Positions 1 to 5,798 of a stretch of DNA of 9,064 nt are shown here, one piece after another; the stretch's first letter is position 1; every line of letters begins with the position of its first letter. Both the position numbers and the translations under genes were made by a program. This stretch comes from Planctomycetota bacterium. GTDB taxonomy: Bacteria; Planctomycetota; Brocadiia; Brocadiales; Bathyanammoxibiaceae. Where the stretch lies: the NCBI GenBank assembly GCA_030623665.1, contig JAUXLO010000064.1:1-9064 (forward strand), written 5' to 3'. Under the pieces are notes generated by a model. That model made no database searches, was not told the origin of the DNA, and saw nothing but the letters and a program-made list of their open reading frames with translations.

Positions 1-14
1 AAAGCCGCAGCGAT

Positions 15-116
15 AGGTACTCTTGTATTGCTGTGGTACAAGTATACCTAAGCGTTGATTCCAGTCAAGCCACAGCCCTTTGGGCGGGCGCAAGACCCGC
101 CCCTACAAGTATACCT
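15..116. repeat. Three copies of a 13-bp unit around a GC-rich palindrome
   Basis: The unit TACAAGTATACCT occurs exactly at 37-49 and again at 104-116. An inverted copy with two mismatches lies at 15-27, so 15-49 can fold into a hairpin with a 9-nt loop. Between the two direct copies lies a perfect 7-bp stem (GGGCGGG at 82-88, CCCGCCC at 96-102) with a 7-nt loop. The whole block is immediately downstream of the EF-G-like gene, which ends at 144. It could act as a transcript 3' end structure, but there is no U-tract typical of an intrinsic terminator. It is more likely a small dispersed intergenic element. Confidence 0.6.
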
Positions 117-143
117 GATGGTCAATGCCGGTCAGGCGGAGGA

Positions 144-2189
144 CTATTCCTCTTCCTCTACCTTTTTGCCCTTGGAGAGGATGGGTTGTGCTATGTGGGT
201 GGGGACGGGGTCGTAGTGGGAGAACTCCATGGTGTAGGACCCCTGCCCGCCGGTCATGGACTTTAGTTCTGTCTCGTATTTTGCGACCTCTGCCATGGGT
301 ATGGACGCCTTGATTACCTGCATCTGCCCGATGGTGTCCATGCCGATTATGCGGCCCCTGCGGCTGGTGAGGTTGCCCGATATCTCGCCCATGAATTCTC
401 CCGGGATGGTGACCTCGATGGTCACCACGGGCTCCAGGAGCACGGGCCTTGCCTCGCTAAAGCCCTGACGGAAGGCCTTGGAGGCCGCCATCTTGAAGGC
501 CGCCTCTGAGGAGTCTACGGTGTGGTAGGACCCGTCGTACAGCGTCACTCTCACGTCCACTATGGGATAGCCGGCCAATATGCCCTTGCCCAGGGTCTCC
601 TTCAGCCCCTTTTCCACTGCGGGTATATATTGTCCGGGTATCCTTCCGCCGACGACCTTGTTCACAAACTCGAAGCCTTCGCTCCTGGGCATGGGTTCGA
701 GCTTTATGTAGACCTCGCCGTACTGTCCCCGGCCGCCGGTCTGTTTCTTGTGTTTGTAGTTGGTGTCGACATTTGCGGTTATCGTCTCTTTATACGGTAT
801 CTTGGGCTCGTGGGTAGCTACCTCCACGTCAAACCGCCTTTTGAGGCGGTTGAGCATTATGTCCAGGTGCAGGGTGCTTGTACCGGTTACGACCATCTCG
901 TTGGTCTGTATGTCCCTGGTTATCTTGAAGGTCGGGTCTTCTTCGGTGAGTTTTGTCAGGGAGCCTGAGAGTTTCTGCTCGGCGCCCTTGCTCTTTGGCT
1001 CGATGGCAAGAGAGACCATCGGGGTGGGGAAGGCTATCGGGGCGAAGGAGAACGGCTTCTTGGAACTGCACAGCGTGTCTGAGATGCCTATATTCTCCAC
1101 CTTGGCCACGGCGACTATGTCGCCGGCGATGGCCTTATCCACCGGCTGCTGTTCCTTGCCCAGGACCTTGAATATCTGTCCCGCCTTCTCGCTCTTTTTG
1201 ATGTTTGAGTTGTAAAAACTCAGGTCTCCGTCCAACACGCCGGAAAAGACCCTGAAGAAGGCCAGCTTCCCTACGAACGGGTCTGTGATGCATTTAAATA
1301 CCTGGGCGCTGAACGGGGTCTTCTCGTCGGCCTTTATCGGGACCTCTTCGTTCTTTTCCATATCCATGGCCCGTCTTGCAACTCCGGACGAGGGGTCGGG
1401 CGCAAAGTCCGTCAGGGTGTTCAGCAGTTCATCCACCCCTATTACCTTCCTGGAGGAGGTACAGAGGACGGGCACCAGGTGTCCCCCCGCTACGGCCTTT
1501 ATCATGCAGTTCTTCAATTCTTCGGCGGTTACCTCCTCGCCTTCCAGGTATTTGTTCATCACCTCGTCGTCGGCCTCTACCACCTTCTCCACCAGCGCTT
1601 CATGGGCGGCCTGGGGGTCGCCCACCACCCCTGAGGGGAGGTCCTTGGGCAGTTCAAGCACGTTGACCAGGCCCTTAAGGTCATGGCCGCAGCCTACGGG
1701 CAGGTTGAGCGGTATGCAGTCTTGACCGAAATTTTCCTTAATCGAATCGAGCAGCTTGGCGAACTCTACATTCTCGCCGTCGAGTTTCGATATAACAATG
1801 ATGCGGGCCAGTCCCCTGTCGGCCGCAAGGGACCAGAATTTCCTTGTATTTACCTGTATGCCCCCGGTGGCGGAGACGACCAGTATCGCCGTCTCCACGG
1901 CACTCAGGGCGCCGATGGTCTGCGAGATAAAGTCGGGATAGCCGGGCGTGTCTAAGGTGTTTATGACCTTATTCTGCCACTTGCAGGGCAGGAGCGCGGC
2001 GTCTATGGTGAATTTTCTTTCCTTCTCCTCGGGTTCGTAGTCTGCGATGGAAGTGCCTTCGTCAACGCTGCCCATCCTGTTGGTGACTCCGGAGCGGAAG
2101 AGCATGGCCTCGACAAGCGACGTCTTGCCTGAGGCCCCGTGACCTGTGAAGGCGATATTCCTGATGTCTTTGGTCTGATAGGGGGCCAT
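144..2189 (-). CDS. fusA: Elongation factor G-like translational GTPase (EF-G paralogue type)
   Basis: 681-aa ribosome-associated GTPase with all five EF-G domains. The G domain carries the P-loop GHGASGKTS (16-24), switch I with DYEPEEKERKFTI (50-62), G3 DTPGY (80-84) and G4 SKLD (134-137). Domain II starts near 291, domain III near 388, domain IV near 466 (KKQTGGRGQYGEV at 481-493) and domain V near 586; the tail is acidic. Canonical EF-G is slightly longer and reads DTPGH and NKxD. The His-to-Tyr change in G3 and the altered switch I are hallmarks of the EF-G-like/FusA2 branch, so the role may be a specialised one on the ribosome rather than routine translocation. It is not next to rpsL, rpsG or tuf. 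The start is set by AGGAGG (2196-2201) 6 nt before the ATG. It is monocistronic as far as can be seen. The family is certain; the exact subfamily role is inferred. Confidence 0.95.
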   Translation of the reverse strand: MAPYQTKDIRNIAFTGHGASGKTSLVEAMLFRSGVTNRMGSVDEGTSIADYEPEEKERKFTIDAALLPCKWQNKVINTLDTPGYPDFISQTIGALSAVETAILVVSATGGIQVNTRKFWSLAADRGLARIIVISKLDGENVEFAKLLDSIKENFGQDCIPLNLPVGCGHDLKGLVNVLELPKDLPSGVVGDPQAAHEALVEKVVEADDEVMNKYLEGEEVTAEELKNCMIKAVAGGHLVPVLCTSSRKVIGVDELLNTLTDFAPDPSSGVARRAMDMEKNEEVPIKADEKTPFSAQVFKCITDPFVGKLAFFRVFSGVLDGDLSFYNSNIKKSEKAGQIFKVLGKEQQPVDKAIAGDIVAVAKVENIGISDTLCSSKKPFSFAPIAFPTPMVSLAIEPKSKGAEQKLSGSLTKLTEEDPTFKITRDIQTNEMVVTGTSTLHLDIMLNRLKRRFDVEVATHEPKIPYKETITANVDTNYKHKKQTGGRGQYGEVYIKLEPMPRSEGFEFVNKVVGGRIPGQYIPAVEKGLKETLGKGILAGYPIVDVRVTLYDGSYHTVDSSEAAFKMAASKAFRQGFSEARPVLLEPVVTIEVTIPGEFMGEISGNLTSRRGRIIGMDTIGQMQVIKASIPMAEVAKYETELKSMTGGQGSYTMEFSHYDPVPTHIAQPILSKGKKVEEEE

Positions 2190-2507
2190 TTCCCTCCTCC
2201 TGAAAAATGGATACTAAGCGAAGACCCTAAAATCTAACAGACTTGGAAGGAAATATCAAGGGTGAGGATTTTTTGTGGGAATTTGCGCCTTATGCACAAG
2301 GCTGTACGCTACACCTGCCGGTACTGCCGGAAGAAGCGGGTAACGTCCCGGCAGAGTTCGTTTTCGATGCCTATATAAAAGTGGGTACAGCCGTCCAACG
2401 GCCCGGTGTATCACAGGGTTCTCAAGATATTGCGCAGCGACGGAAAGTAAAACCAAGAACAACCGCCTTACGGGGCATACAAACCGGCGGCTAATCGGAG
2501 AATGAGA
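2190..2507. other. Unexplained intergenic region, 318 bp
   Basis: Apart from the promoter and ribosome binding site at its left end, no gene is supported here. Open frames cross most of it on both strands (2243-2494 +, with a TTG start; 2256-2462 -), but neither has a Shine-Dalgarno sequence or a recognisable domain. A third minus-strand frame reads as plausible protein on both sides of one internal TAG stop. A weak hairpin (CTAATC 2491-2496, GATTAG 2506-2511) overlaps the end of the upstream cNMP-domain gene. The region may be a decayed gene or a dispersed non-coding repeat. Confidence 0.4.
2231..2259 (-). promoter_or_regulatory. Sigma70-type promoter of the EF-G-like gene
   Basis: On the minus strand a -35 box TTGATA (2254-2259) is followed after exactly 17 nt by TAGATT (2231-2236), preceded by TG one base upstream (extended -10). 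The predicted transcript starts near 2224, giving a leader of about 35 nt before the ATG at 2189. This makes the gene independent of the cNMP-domain gene upstream. Confidence 0.6.
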
Positions 2508-2969
2508 TTAGTACGGAATAAGGGCGTGCCATAGGAGAGAGACCTCCTCAAAGCGCGTGGTAAATTCCTTAAATTGTGCAAATGTTTCCTCTGTTCTCTC
2601 GTTTACCTTGGCAAGCCTGTCGCACAGCCCTTCCACTATTAATAGTGCAAATTCAGGGCTCTTACCGACGGCCTCTTTAAAGGACGCTTTGTCCATGGAC
2701 CATAAGGTGCAATCCGTTACCGCCACCACGTCTGCCACGCGATGCCTGCCCATCATTATACCCAGTACCCCGAAAAAGTCATTTGGCCCCAGAGCAGCTA
2801 TCTCTAACTCCCTTCCTAACTCAGGCACCCTCCTTTGTATCTTTACCTTTCCCGAGTCTATAAAATACATCTCCTGGGCCTGTTCATCCTGAGAGATGAT
2901 GACTTGGTTGGCGGCATAATGAACCTTCTTGGCCTTGCCTTCTTCTTGCAGATAATTTCTTATCTTCAT
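2508..2969 (-). CDS. Stand-alone cyclic-nucleotide-binding-fold protein with degenerate cassette
   Basis: 153-aa protein built from one Crp/cNMP-binding beta-roll (about 15-105; EMYFIDSGKVKI at 33-44, FGVLG at 66-70) followed by a helical tail (about 105-150). There is no helix-turn-helix, so it is not a CRP-type transcription factor by itself. Aligned to E. coli CRP, the phosphate-binding cassette keeps Arg77 but has Val68 in place of the ribose-binding Glu72 and Val78 in place of Ser83. Cyclic-nucleotide binding is therefore doubtful; a different ligand or a purely structural role is possible. The start is supported by AGGAGG seven nt before the ATG. It is related in architecture to the protein at 3816-4292, which is transcribed away from it. 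Partner and pathway are unknown. Confidence 0.85.
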   Translation of the reverse strand: MKIRNYLQEEGKAKKVHYAANQVIISQDEQAQEMYFIDSGKVKIQRRVPELGRELEIAALGPNDFFGVLGIMMGRHRVADVVAVTDCTLWSMDKASFKEAVGKSPEFALLIVEGLCDRLAKVNERTEETFAQFKEFTTRFEEVSLLWHALIPY

Positions 2970-3157
2970 TTTTCCCTCCTAGTTTTGACCAGGCTGAAGT
3001 TGCAGAATCTGTAGGTCTCCGGCAGGAAAGTAGTGATGGAAACAGTCCTCCTCTACTAATTAATACAAAGAAGCCCCGAGAAATACAGTGGTTTCAACAT
3101 AATAATTTGAGTATCATGAGCAATTCCGGAGCGTACCGGAGACTCCTGACCAGGTAA

Positions 3158-3186
3158 ATTATATGGCGAGTATGCTCATATTTCTA
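3158..3186 (-). promoter_or_regulatory. Candidate promoter of the 2508-2969 gene
   Basis: On the minus strand TAGAAA (3181-3186) lies 17 nt before a perfect TATAAT (3158-3163). It would start transcription near 3151 and leave a leader of about 180 nt. That leader contains a TCCGG-N6-CCGGA inverted repeat (3125-3140) and CCTG-AC-CAGG (near 3145-3154), which may be operator or RNA structure. The -10 is good and the -35 is only partial. Confidence 0.45.
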
Positions 3187-3332
3187 CCTTCAATTTGATA
3201 AAATATTCTTCAAGGGTCAAAGGTACCACCACAGCAGATAGCCCCGGCCGCACCTTTGCCATAAATGGGCACAATCCGCTCGTTTTTCGCCTGCCCGCAA
3301 CAACGGCCAGAGGTTGATGGAAGGTAGTGTTT

Positions 3333-3360
3333 TTGATAAGCTACAATCAGACAATGAAAT
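3333..3360 (+). promoter_or_regulatory. Possible promoter of tRNA-Arg
   Basis: TTGATA (3333-3338) and TGAAAT (3355-3360) are separated by 16 nt, which would start transcription just upstream of the tRNA at 3374. The -10 is weak; TACAAT at 3342-3347 is an alternative -10 without a well-placed -35. Confidence 0.35.
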
Positions 3361-3373
3361 GATGTGTTAAACT

Positions 3374-3447
<74 letters not shown>

Positions 3448-3460
3448 CTTGCTCACAAGC

Positions 3461-3499
3461 CCTGGACTTATGATCTGGGTTCAGGACTTTTCTCATTTT
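3461..3499 (+). terminator. Probable intrinsic terminator of tRNA-Arg
   Basis: Stem CCTGGAC (3461-3467) pairs with GTTCAGG (3479-3485) through seven pairs, one of them G-T, around an 11-nt loop. It is followed by ACTTTTCTCATTTT, a broken U-tract. It begins 14 nt after the tRNA. Confidence 0.5.
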
Positions 3500-3654
3500 G
3501 GGCGGACTGACAGATAGAGACAAAATCCTACAGAGGGGGGTAGTCTACCCACAAAGCTTGCTCTATACCCTACCACCGTGCGTCTACAGGCCCCTGAGAG
3601 GGTTCCGGAAGCGTTCTGGGGTATTTACAAGCGGTATATAACCGACGTAGTATC

Positions 3655-3683
3655 TTGACAATCTTTCTTGCAAATAGTAGGTT
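3655..3683 (+). promoter_or_regulatory. Candidate promoter of the 3816-4292 gene
   Basis: A perfect TTGACA (3655-3660) is followed after 17 nt by TAGGTT (3678-3683), which keeps the three most conserved -10 positions (T1, A2, T6). The predicted start near 3690 leaves a leader of about 125 nt. Confidence 0.45.
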
Positions 3684-3734
3684 TTCGCAATAAATGAGCC
3701 TACGTGATTTAGATATAAGTGGCGATAAAAACAC

Positions 3735-3750
3735 TTGAGACGGTCCTCAA
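3735..3750. promoter_or_regulatory. Operator-like palindrome TTGAG-N6-CTCAA
   Basis: Perfect 5-bp inverted repeat (TTGAG 3735-3739, CTCAA 3746-3750) with a 6-nt centre, a 16-bp site of the size and symmetry used by dimeric Crp/Fnr-type regulators. It lies 66 bp before the cNMP-domain ORF and downstream of its candidate promoter, so repression or RNA structure is conceivable. Neither cNMP protein in this window has a DNA-binding domain, so a regulator elsewhere would be needed. Confidence 0.3.
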
Positions 3751-3815
3751 AGCAAATCTTCGCTTTTTGCAGACATAACGTAAATCTAAAGATCTTAGAA
3801 ATAGGAGGGTAAGAG

Positions 3816-4292
3816 ATGGCTTTTAAATCTGATTTTAACCTTGAGGGTGGTAAAACCGTAGCTCTCAAGCGGGGAGAAATCCTTTTCTATGAGGGCAGCA
3901 CGGCCGATGAGATGTACTTTATAGAGCGCGGTACGATTATGATAACCAAGCGGGTGTTAAACAAGAGCATAAAGTTGGGAGAGGGGCATGCTGGAGATTT
4001 TATCAGTGAACGCGCTGTACTTGGTGAAGGGCTTCCTCGCTCTACCACGGCCTCGGCAGAAACTGATTGTGAAGTAGTATTAATAGACGAGAAGATGTGC
4101 AGGAAGTACCACGAGACCCTTCCTCCTTTCGCCAGGAAGATGATACAGAGAATGACCACCAGGCTTCACCAGACAAACGAAATGGTGGTGAGAATGGCCC
4201 GCACGCAGGAGATGGTAAAGGACTTGGTCAGGCGGATGCAGATGCTTGAGACATCCATGCTGCAGGGCATAGAACATCATGAAGTGACTTAA
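3816..4292 (+). CDS. Stand-alone cyclic-nucleotide-binding protein with Met-rich helical tail
   Basis: 158-aa protein: one cNMP-binding beta-roll (about 12-100; EMYFIERG at 32-39) and a long C-terminal helix (about 105-150), with no helix-turn-helix. Against E. coli CRP the cassette reads GDFISE then PRST, keeping the ribose-binding Glu (Glu65), the phosphate-binding Arg (Arg75) and Ser76, so nucleotide binding is plausible. The preceding Gly is replaced by Ser64. The tail from 109 to 148 contains eight Met and spaced hydrophobic residues, suggesting a coiled coil for dimer or partner contact. The start is fixed by AGGAGG (3803-3808) seven nt before the ATG. It probably senses a cyclic nucleotide and acts through protein contact; the target is unknown. 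No operon partner follows on this strand. Confidence 0.88.
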   Translation: MAFKSDFNLEGGKTVALKRGEILFYEGSTADEMYFIERGTIMITKRVLNKSIKLGEGHAGDFISERAVLGEGLPRSTTASAETDCEVVLIDEKMCRKYHETLPPFARKMIQRMTTRLHQTNEMVVRMARTQEMVKDLVRRMQMLETSMLQGIEHHEVT

Positions 4293-4446
4293 CCACGAAT
4301 CCTGGCTCCACCAAAAATCTCACTTTACCCCCTTTAAAGCCCCCCTTTTCGGAAGGGTTAGGCCACCTTAAAACTATCGCTGAAGCGGGAAAAGCCGCTG
4401 AAAGAAGCTTTAACTTCCCACCAGATAAACACTCCAAAGCTTCAAG

Positions 4447-4548
4447 CTATATCGCCGGACAGTAGTCAATTACGCCTAATACCTCAAGTGCTGTAAGTAA
4501 GACAAATACCACGACGATGGCTATGGCGATATTTTTGATAGACATCAT
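4447..4548 (-). CDS. Small single-pass membrane protein, 33 aa
   Basis: A short ORF beginning MMSIKNIAIAIV and ending VIDYCPAI. Residues 6-27 are almost entirely Ile, Val, Leu, Ala and Phe, which is enough for one transmembrane helix. A Lys lies before it, and an Asp, a Tyr and a Cys-Pro after it, so the N-terminus is probably inside. AAGGAG (4556-4561) stands 7 nt before the first ATG; the second ATG directly follows and could also be used. A near-consensus promoter lies 50 bp upstream (4599-4627). Promoter, ribosome binding site and hydrophobic segment in the right order argue that this is a real gene. No family was recognised and function is unknown; roles typical of such miniproteins include subunits of membrane complexes or stress peptides. 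Confidence 0.6.
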   Translation of the reverse strand: MMSIKNIAIAIVVVFVLLTALEVLGVIDYCPAI

Positions 4549-4598
4549 AATTCATCTCCTTAATATTATTTTAGCTCCTTAAGTAACCAGGGATATAG

Positions 4599-4627
4599 AT
4601 AATACCTTTTAAGGCTCCTATTGTAAA
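4599..4627 (-). promoter_or_regulatory. Strong sigma70-type promoter for the 33-aa ORF
   Basis: On the minus strand TTTACA (4622-4627) is followed after exactly 17 nt by TATTAT (4599-4604); each hexamer matches consensus at five of six positions. Transcription would start near 4592, giving a leader of about 44 nt to the ATG at 4548. Nothing else lies downstream on this strand for a long way. Confidence 0.6.
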
Positions 4628-4965
4628 GCTTGACTAATCTTTCCGGGGTGCCTAAAGCCCACAACACCCCACAGAAGGGATAGCGCAGGTCTTCTATGGC
4701 CTGAGGAACGCGTTGAACATGATAAGGCCTGCCCCTGCCATTTGTCTGAATATTAGACAATGTCGTTTGTTGCGATATACGAGGGTCCCAGTGAGAATAG
4801 TCTCAATAACAGAAGGCTCTTCTGCAGGCTTTTGGGACTGGCATAAGCCTCTATTTCACATAGAGATAGTTACATCTATGCAAGGCAGAAACTTCTTTAT
4901 ATATTTCTATAAAAATCCTGCGGCTTGGCATCGTAATTGTTCTATTATCTTTCGTCTTTCATTAC

Positions 4966-4993
4966 TAAACCCCCAAGGGGGAAAGGGGGTTTA
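4966..4993. repeat. 9-bp stem-loop TAAACCCCC / GGGGGTTTA
   Basis: Perfect inverted repeat, arms 4966-4974 and 4985-4993, with a 10-nt purine loop. The 5' arm can alternatively pair with GGGGG inside the loop (CCCCC-AA-GGGGG). It resembles intergenic repeats built from C and G runs. Confidence 0.55.
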
Positions 4994-5005
4994 CCTTAGG
5001 CAGGT

Positions 5006-5036
5006 AGAAGGCCAGGGCGGGGGCAACTGGCCTTCT
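5006..5036. terminator. Strong 10-bp hairpin, possible terminator or repeat element
   Basis: Perfect inverted repeat AGAAGGCCAG (5006-5015) / CTGGCCTTCT (5027-5036) with an 11-nt loop; flanking AGGC and GCCT can extend the stem past a small bulge. On the plus strand it is followed by a pyrimidine-rich stretch ending in CTCTTAATC. No gene ends nearby on the plus strand except the cNMP-domain gene 700 bp upstream, so a terminator role is only one option. Confidence 0.4.
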
Positions 5037-5215
5037 GCCTCCTTCCTCTCTTAATCAAGAAGTGCTACCGTCTCTTATCAAAATAGGTGTCGTTTTTCAC
5101 CACCGGACTGATACTGGAATGAAGTGGGTTGAGGGTAAACTTGCCTATGGGCACTGTTACGAGACGTGGCAGTAAGATAGACCAAGATAGACATGGATGG
5201 CAAGAGGGGAAAGGA

Positions 5216-5680
5216 ATGCACGTTCACACAAAGGCCGCAGACGGCCGGAGAGACAGGGCGGTATCTCCCGAAGCGGCTCAAAAACTAGAGGCCAAGAGCC
5301 GCCGCATCCTGGTAGTGGATGATGAGAAAGTGATATGTAACTTTCTGGAGAGATTCCTCTCTAAAGAGGGTTATGTTGTTAAGGTAGTTGACAACGGTGC
5401 CGAGGCAATAAGGCTGTTAAAGAGCGAGGCCTTTGACCTCGTGCTATGTGACCTGGCCATGCCGGGGGTATCCGGGTGGGAGGTAATAAGGGAGCTGGAG
5501 GGGCTGGATAAGAAGCCAAAGGTGGGCCTTGTGACAGGCCGGGGAGAGATACTAAACAGCTTTAAAGACGGGGAGCTGCCAGTGGACTTTGTTATCGAGA
5601 AGCCTATTAAGTTGGTGGAGTTAACGGCATGTATAAATGAAATGAGACCTCTGAAAAAGCCTCCACAACTGTCATTCTGA
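5216..5680 (+). CDS. Single-domain response regulator (CheY-like receiver)
   Basis: 154-aa two-component receiver protein with no output domain. After a polar N-terminal extension of about 28 residues comes the fold: ILVVDDE (acidic pair Asp35/Asp36), phosphoacceptor Asp79 in CDLAMPGVSGWE, switch Thr107 in VTGRGE, and Lys129 in EKPIK. All catalytic positions are intact, so it should be phosphorylated by a histidine kinase, none of which is encoded in this window. The ATG at 5216 is preferred because GAGGGGAAAGGA precedes it; a TTG start at 5129 would add 29 residues but has no ribosome binding site. The last residues (LSF) and the TGA stop are formed by a palindromic repeat element, so the C-terminus seems to have been altered by that insertion. 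Output is likely through protein-protein contact. Confidence 0.9.
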   Translation: MHVHTKAADGRRDRAVSPEAAQKLEAKSRRILVVDDEKVICNFLERFLSKEGYVVKVVDNGAEAIRLLKSEAFDLVLCDLAMPGVSGWEVIRELEGLDKKPKVGLVTGRGEILNSFKDGELPVDFVIEKPIKLVELTACINEMRPLKKPPQLSF

Positions 5681-5740
5681 GGGAGTGAAACGACCGAAGA
5701 ATCTCAAGAATACTAGATTCTTCGCTTCGCTCAGAATGAC
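5671..5740. repeat. 70-bp palindromic dispersed element overlapping a stop codon
   Basis: Outer arms GTCATTCTGAG (5671-5681) and CTCAGAATGAC (5730-5740) are perfect inverted repeats of 11 bp. Inner arms GAAGAATCT (5696-5704) and AGATTCTTC (5715-5723) are perfect over 9 bp; unequal internal bulges of 14 and 6 nt separate them. I recognise this TCATTCTGAG...GAAGAATCT pattern from memory as a recurring intergenic element in many bacterial genomes. It sits between two convergent genes and could terminate transcription from both sides. The TGA of the response regulator (5678-5680) is inside the left arm. Confidence 0.75.
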
Positions 5741-5798
5741 GTTAGGGTATTTGTGGACTTTGCAGGGCTCTCAAAAAATTATTGTGTGCCGAATAGTA

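Larger units (their letters stand above)
3500..3815. other. Gene-free leader region of the second cNMP-domain gene
   Basis: No coding sequence is supported. It holds a perfect 13-bp palindrome GGGTAG-T-CTACCC (3538-3550), a candidate promoter at 3655, an operator-like palindrome at 3735-3750, and a small hairpin GCAAA/TTTGC near 3752-3770. A minus-strand open frame (3584-3868) overlaps the real gene start and lacks a ribosome binding site. Confidence 0.4.
4628..5215. other. Gene-poor region rich in inverted repeats
   Basis: No gene is supported. Open frames at 4566-4760 (-) and 4713-5054 (+) start with TTG, lack ribosome binding sites and show no domain. The region contains a 19-bp palindrome TTGTCT-N7-AGACAA (4742-4760), CATAGA-N10-TCTATG (4859-4880) and the two strong hairpins listed separately. 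I could not find a convincing promoter for the response regulator that follows. Confidence 0.45.

Noticed and set aside
522..968. 148-aa plus-strand open frame inside the EF-G-like gene
   Set aside because: It is a shadow of a highly conserved protein on the other strand.
3584..3868. 94-aa minus-strand open frame
   Set aside because: It overlaps the start and ribosome binding site of the well-supported cNMP-domain gene and has no supporting signals.
4566..4760. 64-aa minus-strand open frame upstream of the 33-aa ORF
   Set aside because: It has a TTG start with no ribosome binding site and no recognisable domain, and the best promoter in the area lies inside it.
4713..5054. 113-aa plus-strand open frame
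   Set aside because: It starts with TTG, lacks a ribosome binding site, and runs through two palindromic repeats that account for its Gly/Lys-rich end.
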